Both the position numbers and the translations under genes were made by a program. Positions 13,501-25,500 of a DNA stretch of 64,000 nt are shown one piece after another. This DNA is from Anagrus nilaparvatae (taxonomy: Eukaryota; Arthropoda; Insecta; Hymenoptera; Mymaridae), in the NCBI GenBank assembly GCA_022575985.1, contig JAKSXM010000007.1, positions 24,430,501-24,494,500 on the forward strand. The letters are read 5' to 3'. Position 1 is the stretch's first letter. The number at the start of each line of letters is the position of its first letter. Under the pieces are notes generated by a model. That model did not search any database. It was not told where the DNA came from and was given only the letters and a program-made list of their open reading frames with translations.

Positions 13501-16500
13501 ATTTAAAAATTGGTTATTTTACGTCAAAAATAGGCATTTGGTTTATTGACTATAAGCAGTACAAGATTTACCATGTAGGCACAGTATAGGCATGGCCTAG
13601 GGGCCCCTACAAATCAAGCCATTAGAAAAATTTTTTTAAAATCGGTTTGTGTAAATGCACAACCAACGAGCATGGAACATGTTTACTCATAATAGTAATA
13701 AATCCAAAAACCGAAATTACAATAAATCCAGAAGTATATACTATCCTAAGTCCATAAACTTAAAGTACAGTGGAACCTCCCATAACCGGATCAATTAAAA
13801 TCACTAGTAGTCCGGATATTAGAATTATCCGGATACGGGAGCAACTTCAATTTTTTAATAATTGATTAGGACAAAAAGATTTATTTTAACAAGAAGATTT
13901 TTTTTTCTTTAAAATTTTTCTCTTTATTTATCTAAGCAAACTGTAAATATTTTAATCTTTTTTTACAATCAAAAATATAAAAAACATAATTTATTTATCC
14001 ATATTTATTTATATTCTTCTTGGTGTTGTCATCTTAAAGTTTCAAATTAAAATAAACTATTTTAAAATGTACAAATTTTCATAAATTTAAAATTAAAAAA
14101 AAAAAAAAACCTGAACACCGATCCGGATATGGGAGGGTCCGGTTACGGGAGGTCCGGTTATGGGAGGTTCCACTGTATTCTAAATTGTTGTTGTTATCAG
14201 GGCCTGATCAGGTCCTGACTCCCACTTCAAATTATTTATTAACAAGTCCCTAAATCAAAAATATTTTAATTCCATTTCACCCCCCCCCCCCTAAAAACGT
14301 CAATTGTTCACCCCGCTCCCTAAAAACGTCAATTTTTCACCCCCTCCCCCTAAAAGTGTCACTTTTTCACCCCCCCCCCCCCGGCAAGCCAAACTTTTTC
14401 AAATACCCCATCCAATGAACATGTTCCATATGTTAAAACCCTATCTCATGGCATATAGCCCTATGTTCAAGGTCCAGGAAGCCTGTTGGAATAAACTGAG
14501 GATATTGGAGACGTTTTTTTAAAAAATGAAACTCATATAACTATAGCTTATAATTTGATGTCCCAAATGTACCGGTCTCCCCTTATTTTTTATTTATTGA
14601 TATAATAATAAATTATTTTTTGTTCAATACCATTTATAAAAAGAAAAACATTTTATATAATTCCCTGAACTATTTTCTACTCTCTGACTATAACTATTTT
14701 TAGTCATAGGTGCATATCGTTATTTATAAGTAAATACGACGCGACGCACATAGTGGAATTGTGACTAAACCTGGGGGAATCCCTTCAGGAACAACTGAAG
14801 AATAATGTCTACATAAAACTTCATGTAAGCTTGAAAATGTGGTGAAAACTCTCCCAATTTTCACCCCCTTAATTTAAGGGGCCACAGAACCAAAAAAATT
14901 TGTAAATCAGTTTTTTTGATATTTAACAAAATTTATTGGTTATATTTAAAAAAAAATGAGTCTCATGCCCTCCGCAATAAAAAAACACTTCAAATTAGTC
15001 TAATTAAAAATTTTAATATGACCATCCCTTCGAGAATTTTCTGAAATTTGGAAATCTAGAATTTTTTTCGAATTTCCAAAAATTCTCGAAGGGATGGTAA
15101 TATAAAAATTTTTTTTTGGCTAGTTTGATGTGTTTTATTGCGGAGGGCATGAGACTCATTTTTTTAAAATTTAATCAATAAATTTTGTTAAAAATCAAAA
15201 AAACTGATTTACAAATTTTTTTGGTTTTGTGTCCCCTTAACCCTTAAAATTTAAGTTAATTTTTTTTTTTAATTTTGACGACCCTCAATAGGTATTTTGG
15301 TCCGTTAATTCCGAAACTGATGTCAAAAATTATATTTTAGGGGTGTAACACCCTTCTTTTTACCCTTTTGAACCCTAAAAACAAGCAATTTTATAAAGGT
15401 TTTTCTTCTATTTTTACGGAAACAAGTATGTTTTCTGAGTTGCTGAAGCTCAAAATCCCTGTCCCTATCTATTTATTGTTTTGTTTTCTAAATGAAGTGA
15501 ACTCCTTTTGCAAGCAGAAATTATATACCGACGATTAATTAAAATGAATAAATTAGGCTTAATTAGCCAGTGTTTCATGTATTTACAGAATAAAATTAAG
15601 GGCATTTTATACAAAAATATTTTTTACATTAATTTTATTATTGTTCATTGAAACTTGAAATTTAGTTCCTTTAAAATTACTAAAGAAACTGAGATATAGT
15701 TAAGCAACTTATGTTACTGACAGTTAATATATATACTATGTAGCTAAAAATAAACGAAAAATCACGATTTAAAATATTATACAATAAATAAAAAATATCA
15801 TTTTTTTCTTCAATATTTAAAAAATTATTTTATTGGCTTAAAATAATTTTGGAAAAAAAAATAACATTATAAAATAAAATGAGAAATTACTACAATTAAA
15901 GTTCAAAAAGTTTTTGGTTTTAATTTTTAATAAAAAAAAAAATGTATGTAATATTTAGTTATATTATAAGTAAAATGCTTTTGACATCATATAAACTATT
16001 ATGCGCAAAAGTAATAGACATTAATTAAACAAAATTTTTGTTTGTTTTTCGCGAGTTAAACTTTTATTTTGTAAAATTAATTAACAATGTATTTTATTTA
16101 ATATTTATACTTAAAACTTTGTGAACAGTTTTTAGTTAAAAAAAAATTTTTTTTAGCTAAAATATTATAGTTCAGGAAATAATAGTTTTTGACCCCCAAT
16201 TAATTCTAAGACTAAAAACTTTTGGGATAAAAGTTTTGCGTATTGATGTGTACTATAAGGGGAATAAATTTTGTCAATTCCCAGGGGGTAGCCAATTTCG
16301 GCAAATCAATTTTCAGTTTTGGTTTTTGAGTTTTTTTTAAATTACCCGCAAAATATTGAAGATACGAAAAAATTTTTTAATGCAAAATAAGGCCAATCCA
16401 ATCCCCTATGAAATGAGTCCCTATACCTTTCCGTACGATCTACCCATCCAGAGAAAATTGAAAATTAAAGTGTACCTTAAATTGACTTCCGCGCGCATTA

Positions 16501-19500
16501 TTGATATACCTATATGATAAAAATATACCGCTTTCGGTCCAAAAAAACTGAATTTTAAAAACGTACAATTTTTTTGTATAAAAAATAAATTCTTCACAAG
16601 GTTGCTAATACCCTTGTCAATAATAAAAAAATATTTTGAAAAAATTTTCTCTTAAATTTTTTCCACATGGACAAATTTCAGCTGGAACTAATTTCTTTTA
16701 ACTTAATGGCCAATTTGGGGGGGGTTAAAATAAAAATTTTGAAAAAATTTTTTTTAGTTGTTATTTTGTATATCATCAGGAAAAGATTTCAGTTTGCGGA
16801 ATCTAAATATGTTTTATACGCCCTCCAAAATTACAACAGAAAGATTTGGCCAGTCAAAAAAAAAAATTAATTTTTTTACCTCTGAATTTCTTTTGAGAAT
16901 ATTTATTTTATGAAAAATGTTACAACAATAAGCTAGGTCTCATTTTAATCGTAATTTTATGCAGATTTTGATGGTATTTTTATTTTTTTTTTTGCGATTG
17001 CGAATTTTTATGTATACGCTAAAATTGCATTTAGTTCCATGCAAGAAATTTTTCAAGTTTCTTCGAAAAGTTTTTGAAGCCGTTTAAAACTGAAATTGAA
17101 TATCGATTTTTTTTTTTTTGTATTTTATTCTTAAGAAGTTTCTTAATCCGATCATGTAAATAAGAACTCAGTAGGATACCATCGCCCATGGCAAAATCGA
17201 TTAAATGTAACACGTTCAAAAACCTGTTGCTATGTATTTATTGATTTTTTACTCCGAGGTTATGCGCTTGCGTTATATACCAAAGGAGAGAATAGAAAAC
17301 ACAGCAGAAAGACAGTTAGTATATAATATGGCGGTGTTTGTGTGTTAAAGAAATACAAGCGTTTATAAAATAATTTTTTAAAACAGATGTTAATTTTTTA
17401 TTTATTTATAATCTGTTAATAACGTAAGTAATTATGTATTTTTTTATGCACTTTTTAGTATACATTAGTATTTTTTTGTGCACAAATATATATTAAGTAT
17501 TTTAAATTGTTTTGATGCAACAGGTTTATATGTATACACATATAAACAATGTGATTCTCTATTTTTTTTATTTTTTAAAAAAATGAAAATAAACAATTTT
17601 TAAAAAACACCCGTAATAATTTTACATAATACATTATTGCAGTTATAATTGAATATGGATATAGAAAATTGGAACGGGTTTCTGCAACGGAAGATAACTC
17701 TATTGACTGATTTATACAATTGTATTTAATTAAGAATAAAATTTATTTTTAGCAATTTATTTTTATTATTTGATGTACCTGTATTCCTTTTTGTATACTT
17801 CGCGCTTTCACATATTCAAATATCTAATGCCATTTTTTTAAAAATAATCTTTACCTTATAATTACCTTTATTAGGGGTAATTTTTGCTAATTTAGGGGTG
17901 AAATATTAATTTTTAATAAAAAACTTTCTGAAATTCTTGTTCAGCGACCCAAAAAACCCATATGAACAAAATCTGAATACTGAAAGTACGAAAATAACAA
18001 AAACACCCCTTTTGAGGGTTAATTTTTGCTAATTTAGGGGTGAAATATTAATTTTTGATAAAAAAACTCCCTGAAATTCTTGTTCAGCGACCCAAAAAAC
18101 CCATATGAACAGAATCTGAATACTGAAAGTGCGAAAATAACAAAAACACCCCTTTTGAGGGGTAATTTTTGCTGATTAAGGGGTGAAATATTAATTTTTG
18201 ATAAAAAAACTCCCTGCAGTTCTTGTTCAGCGACCCAAAAAAACCTTATGAACAGAATCTGAATGCTGAAAGTACGAAAATAACAAAAACACCCCTTTTG
18301 AGGGGTAATTTTTGCTAATTTAGGGGAGAAATATTAATTTTTCATAAAAAACTCCCTGAAATTCTTGTTCAGCGACCCAAAAAACCCATGTGAACCAAAT
18401 CTGGCTACTCAAAATTCGAAAACATAAAATTCCCCCCTTTTTTGGGGTGTTTCCCCCATTAGCTACCCCCTGGGAATTGACAAAACTTATTCCCCCTATT
18501 GTACACATCAATACGAAAAATTTTTCCCAAAAATTTTTTAGTCTTGGAATTTATTGGGGGTTTAAAGGATTTTTGGATATTATTTCTCGAACTATTATGC
18601 ATTTCATATATTTTATACAAGTTGATCCTGTTAAAATATACTCCAGGCAAATCACGGGATTTAGGGTGATTTTTTCCCCACTAATGAGGTTTGTTCCCCT
18701 TTATGTTTTTTGGGTCGCTGATTACGAATTTCGGGGTCCCGGAGACCGTCTAAGGGTGGAACACCCTTAAATTTGCAAATTCACCCTTATAAGGGGTATT
18801 TTAACAATATTTTTAACAGGAGTTATAAATAACAATTTAAGCAGATTATAATAGGTTTTTTGGCTCACTAATCACGAATTTGAGGTTCCCAAGTGTGTAA
18901 AGTTGATTAAACACCCTTAAATTTACAAATCAACCCTTATTTTTGCAAATTTTATATCCAAGCCTTTTCAATCGGCAGGATCATGATTTTATAGGTTTTT
19001 GGGGTCGTTAATTACGAATTTGTGGGTTTTAACTTAATAAAGTTGGTCAAACACCCTTAAATTTGCAAATCAACCCTTATTTTTGCAAACTTTATATCCA
19101 AGCCTTTTCAATCGGCAGGATCATGATTTTATAGGTTTTTGGGGTCGTTAATTACGAATTTGTGGGTTTTAACTTAATAAAGTTGGTCAAACACCCTTAA
19201 ATTTGCAAATCAACCCTTATTTTTGCAAACTTTATATCCAAGCCTTTTCAATCGGCAGGATCATGATTTTATAGGTTTTTGGGGTCGTTAATTACGAATT
19301 TGTGGGTTTTAACTTAATAAAGTTGGTTAAACACCCTTAAATTTGCAAATCAACCCTTATTTTTGCAAAATGCATACCCAGGCCCTTTCAAACGGCAGGG
19401 TCATGATTTATTAGGTTTTTGGGGTTGCTAATTATGAATTTAGAGGTTTAAACTTCATAAAATTGATTAAACACCCTTAAATTTGCAAATCAACCCTTAT

Positions 19501-22500
19501 TTTTGCAAACTTTATACCCAAGCCTTTTCAATCGGCAGGATCATGATTTATTAGGTTTTTGAGGTTGGTAATTATGAATTTAGGGTTTTTGACTTCATAA
19601 AATTGATTAAACACCCTTGAATTTGCAAATCAACCCTTATTTTTGCAAAATTCATATCCAAGCACTTTTAAACGGCTGGGTCATGATTTAATAGGTTTTA
19701 GCACGGTTGGCTAGAAACAATTTTAAATAAAATTTGAAGGTACCTCCGAGATTCCAATGAATTTTGATTGTAGGGTACCTTCAGGTCCTAAAAAAACAAA
19801 AAAGAAAAAAATCCGCTCGGCGCATTTTTATTTTTGCCCAAAATAGGGCTATGTCGGTGAATATATTCAAAAAAACGTTTGAAAAAGAAATAATGAATTA
19901 TTAATTTTACAATTTTAATTGTAATATACTAGAATATGAAAGAAAAGTTAAATTTATACATTTTTATGTATTTTTAACTCACCTGCGCAGACCCAGATGT
20001 AATGGAAGGCTGCAAAGCTGACCTAGCTGAAAAAACTACATAAAAAACTACATATCCAGGACAAGATGTGATTTTGTCGAGGAAAGTATACTTGACGATT
20101 TCAACTATCATATTTCTAGACCTTATAGGCTCTCGTCACTGTTTTTGGACACATTTACTTTAGTCGAAACTGTGATTTTTTCAATTTTTTCGAATTTGAT
20201 GAAAAAACTAAGATTCAGATAAAATAAGTTATAAAAAATATTAGGGAGATAGTACTCTCGAATAAGGAGTTTTCATTGGGGGTATGAGCAAAAAAAAGGG
20301 GTTTGCTATTTTTCGGGGATGGCAACTTAAGGGATGCTAGTACTGTAATTGGGGTAAAACTTCGAATTTACGCACGCGTAACGTTGACCAAACCAATTCA
20401 CAGTAGACTTGCATAATAATTTCACCAAGTCGAATTTATATTTATGCTGTACGCGTGCGAAATAAATCGACGCAAGAAATCTATATTTTTGATATTTTGG
20501 ATATTTTATCCATCAAGTAATAATCCCCTTAAAATAGCAAACCCCCTATCTCCTAAATAAAGCTTATAACCAGGGGGGTATTATCCCCTTAAATGGGCTT
20601 ACAACTATTAACATGGAACATGTTCATAGGGAGAGGTACTTGGGAAAAACTACCACTACAGTGAGGGGTGGGGGTGAAAAACAGATGGGTTCGGGGGGGG
20701 GGGTATAATGTACTTAGAATAATTTCGTTTTAGGAACTTAGAATAATTTCGATTTAAGGACGTAGAATAATCCGGCTTTAGGGACTTGGAATAATATTGT
20801 TTGACTTTATTTAATCATTTAAAAATTTCTATTACACATAAATATGTTCTATGCTCATTAATTGTGTTTACACATGCCCGCTACAAATTTTTTTATCTTA
20901 TTCTAAGTTTTTTCATCAAATTCGAAAAAATTGACTTCAGTAAAAGTGTCCAAAAACAGATCTGAAACCCTACATGGTCTAGAAAAATGATAGACGCAAC
21001 AGTCAAGTACACTTTTCCTAATAAAAAACACATCTTAACCCGGGTATGTAGTTTTTTATGTAGTTTTTTCAGCTAGGTCAGGTTTGCAGCCTCAATGACC
21101 ATCCATTACATCTGGGTCTGCGCAGATGAGTTAAAAATACATAAAAATGTATAAATTTAACTTTTCTTTCATATTCTAGTATATTACAATTAAAATTGTA
21201 AGATTTATAATTCATTATTTCTTTTTCAAACGTTTTTTTGAATATATTCACCGAGATAGCCCTATTTTGGGCAAAAATAAAAAAGCGCCGAGCGGATTTT
21301 TTCCTTTTTTGTTTTTTTAGGACCTGTAGGTACCCTACAATCAAAATTCATCGGAATCTCGGAGGTACCTTCAAATTTTATTTAAAATTGTTTCTAGAGA
21401 ACCGTGTTAGGGGTTGCTAATTATGAATTTAGAGTTTTAAACTTCATAAAATTTATTAAACATCCTTAAATTTGCTAATTGACCCTTAATTTGCAAAATT
21501 TAGTATACAAGCCTTTTAAAATGAAAAACAAACTTTCTTTAACAGTCTTTTTACGTTGAAAACTATGAATTTGGGTTATCAAACTAAAAAAAATTAGTGA
21601 AAGGTTTAATTAAAAAAATTCCTTTGTTAAATTTAAAAATTTTCTGTATTGATTTTAGTAACAATTGCGTTCAGTTTATATATTTAATTTATGATCTTAT
21701 AAGCAAAGCATTAAAAATAAATTCTCTTATAGTGAAAGATTTTAATAAATTTCATTAGTATTTATGATAAAAAAGTAAAGAACAAATAATAAAATATATT
21801 TAAGTTACTGTACATTTGTATGGTCTTTCGCCTGTGCGTAAGACATACAAGTGTATTATGATTTTACTTGCATCGTCGACAATTACATTTATATGGTTCT
21901 TCACCGGTGTGGCGCTGTTCTGTGTAAGTGCCGGCGACGCTCCAAGATTATATAATATATAATAATAATGTTTAGGAAAGGGGGGAAGGGGGAAGCTAAG
22001 TCAATAATAAGTCTTATTTAATTAACAAAAAAGAAATGAATTTAATAATAAAAGAGATTAATATTTTATAATTATTTACAAAAAAAACTTAGAACTATAT
22101 TTGGCCATTATTAAAATAAAATAAAATATTATCGGCCTCGTGGGCCTTGATTATTTTGATGGACGCCATATTTTATTGAATCGTATGTGCGCGCACGGGT
22201 GTCGATTATACTCGCGTATATAAACTATAAAGTTAACATTATTAAAATTCCATCGAATATTTTCGACACGCGTGCTCACACATAGATGATTTTTCACACA
22301 CTCATACAAATAGATTTCACTCACACATACGCGTAACCGCGTGAAAATAATTTTAATAAATGAAAATGAATAATTAAATAAAACGAAATAATAATAACCC
22401 GAGGTACCTTTTCTTGAAATCTTGATGCTTCTTTCTAGTCAGGCCTGGCTGAAATCTTCTTTCCTGGACTTTTGGTTACTTGGCCTGGTTACTGGTACTG

Positions 22501-25500
22501 GTTACTAAATATTTTCTGGTTTCTGGTTTGGCTAGAGCTTCTACTATTTTAGCTGCACTTGAAGCCATACTTCCTGGTGCATAAACACACATTATATTAC
22601 ACTGAGGGGAGAGCCCATGCTCTCTCCCTCTCTTAGAGAGCACTTTCTCACAATTGCTGTTTACTGTTCAGCGGCCGAGACGAGAGTGTGGCACTCCCGC
22701 TTGCTCATACTTTTCCTGTGTTCCCGGCGTCTAGCTTAGTTAAAATTCGCTGTTTCTTAATTAGAAAAGACGCACGAAATCACAAAACATTTAAATATCA
22801 AATTATCATAATATTTTACTTTTATAATGCAAATTATTGCATTACACCCCACCCCTTAAAGTATGCCAGCAATTTTGCTGGTATACCTTAGACTTTTCTG
22901 CTTAAGGTCTCTTAAATATGAGCCTTAAGAGGTGGTGGATGTTCTGAAGCTTTAATTTACTTCTATGTCTATGTTCTAACTGGTTTATACTCTCATATCT
23001 TATAAAGATAACGTCTCGTTCTGGTAATTCTAGTTGCTGAATCATGAACATATCTCAATGCTAGAATGAATAGAAAAGCTTTCTCTACTTGCGTTACTGT
23101 AGCAACTCTGTTTGAGATTCTTCCTTTTCTGGTACCTGGTGAATCAGCAAATCGATCTTCTACTTCACTGCAATTTTTACACAGATCAGCCATCAATATG
23201 ACTCCTGCTCGCAACGTTCACTGATATTACCTTTTGCCTTATCTACTGGCCTACAGAGATGCAGAACTATCTTTAACCTGGCGATAATTCTGTTCTTGAT
23301 CAGATCAACTTCTTGCGTGATGAGCCTTATGATTCTAGGCTGAAAAGTGGCTTAAAAGATTTTCCTTCATTCAAATTTTGTTGACATGTTATAATTTTCT
23401 GGTGATATATTTTCTTTACTGTTTTGAGATGAAATGGTATAAAAGACTAATATCTTGTATCTCATCTTTTGTCAACCTTTTTGCAGGACTTCTGCTACTT
23501 TCATTCCAAAATTTTTTCTTGATCGATCTTAACTGTCCTTAACGAACTTAAAACCTGGCGCTCGTTAAAGATAAAAAACTTTATTTACTGGTTACTCTTT
23601 AGTACTATTATGAGTATCGCACGAGCGTCCTCAAACGATACACTCACTTTTTCTAACCTAAGAGTAAATTTACTGATATATTAAAATTTTACTGGAAGCT
23701 AACTTTGCTGTACGATTATCTGGCCTTGTTACAAACAAATCTATAGCTATTTTCTAGAATTTTATATTTTTGAAACTTGGTCCTTAGTGCAAGCATATTT
23801 TCTGATTTCACTTGCTCATTAATCTTCCAAGGAGTTAGACTCAGACTTAAGAAGATGTAATTTTCAAAGGACCGATGACGATGCTAAATTTTGATTAGAT
23901 CCACAATAACGTTTACTAAGAATTTATCTTTACGCGAATCAGACATCTTCGTTTCAAAGCTAATTGAAATCATATCAAAATTTTCGGTACTGGTAAATTT
24001 TACACACGTGATTTTAACTTTAATTTATGTCGGTATCGAGCGATATAGTTTCTAGACTCCTGCAAGCTTACGAGCTTGAAGGATCTCCCCCTCTCCCTAG
24101 GCCGAACCGCGGGGTCGGTAAGGATCCCTTGGAGCCGAAACTTTACAAAATTTCTATCTTTCATACTTTTGAAGTTTTACTATAATTATCTGGTTCTACT
24201 TACAAAATTAATTTTTTTTTTTTTTTTTAATTACTGTTATAGTAAAACTTCGAAACGGGTTACAAAATTTACTGGTTTTTACAAAATTTTATAAGACAAT
24301 TAATATATCTTAGCATAATATGCAGTTAAATCTATTTAAAAATAAATCAAACAAAAAAAATTTTATTATAATGTTTCGTTTTTCAGGGATTGACCCATAT
24401 ACATAAAAAGATATTTCTGTTTTGGTGAAATAAATTTTAGATTATGTTGTAATAGTATAACGATATCGACTTGTGCCTGAAATAAGGTCTGCAAACAGGC
24501 CAGGCAAACTTTTAATTAATTAAAAAAATGAAATAAGTTGTTCAAAAAATATTTAAATTGAAAAAAAATTAACATAATAAAAATTTATTTTTCCAAAATT
24601 TTCTCTATATAGATTTATCCATATACAAATAATTAAACTTTGATATTTATTAGTTATATTACTGTGGAATATCCCATATAGCCTTTTACCCAGAAATTAC
24701 AAGTTTATTATGTATTTATACTGTTTAAGAAAAAAAAATTTTTTTTTTAATTTTAGGAAAATATCCCATATATTGACTGTGGACTTGTAATTTCTGTTCA
24801 TGAATTACAAATTTTAAAATTTAGGGAATATCCCATATATATTTTCTAAATATTTATGAAAGAAAAGAAAATTTTATTTTGTTCAAATTTTTAGGGAATA
24901 CTCCATATAAAATTATTAAATGTAATTTTATGAACTTTTAGATTTACTATTTGTAAATCTAGATTAAATTTTAGATTCACTAATTATTGCTTGAACATAA
25001 TTTTACTTATATATTTTATGATATAATAATGATTGAATTATTGACTTAGCTGTAGGTCTCCAAGTTGCAATTAATGGATGCCACCACATTTACTTTAATG
25101 TTACAAAATAAAAGAAATGTGGAAATTTTATTTTGTTTAATTTTCTAACTGTTTTGCTCAAAAATTATTTGACAAAATTTACTGTACTTTATTAAAGTAT
25201 AATCTACAACATTCAATTTAAAACTTTCAATTTCTAATTTAATCTAAGTTAATTGCAACTTGTCACCTAATTATGAACTATTATGGCCAAAGGTCTTGGG
25301 TTCTATTAGAACAATAACAATATTAATGATTATGATGATGAGTATTTAAAAAAAAATTTTCCATTCCTGTTTTTAAAAAAATGCTAATTTTATTTTCTAT
25401 TTGTAAAAAAAAATTTTATTTATAAATTTTATTGTTATTATTCTAATTCAGGGATGCCAGTTATAATGAAAGATTTTAATAAATTTCATTAGTATTTATG

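Larger units (their letters stand above)
13660..14430. repeat. Old element with CATGGAACATGTT ends, split by a MITE
   Basis: Begins with TGTGTAAATGCACAACC and GCATGGAACATGTTTA; near 14416 the inverted GAACATGTTCCAT appears. Related copies are at 20609-20884, 42885-43110 and 45508-45935. Contains a C-rich minisatellite at its right side and is interrupted by the pogo-like element at 13768-14175. Confidence 0.55.

Noticed and set aside
18390..18770. A 126-codon plus-strand open frame spanning two elements
   Set aside because: It crosses the junction of two foldback elements and reads through repeat DNA with no motif.
18761..19700. Evenly spaced repeats that could suggest a CRISPR-like array
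   Set aside because: Units are 140 bp with no short-repeat/unique-spacer structure, nothing cas-like is nearby, and the genome is eukaryotic. They are tandem subrepeats of a foldback arm.
21733..22846. Active zinc-finger gene
   Set aside because: The two finger linkers are in different frames, with a stop right after the first, and the same damage is present in both terminal repeats.
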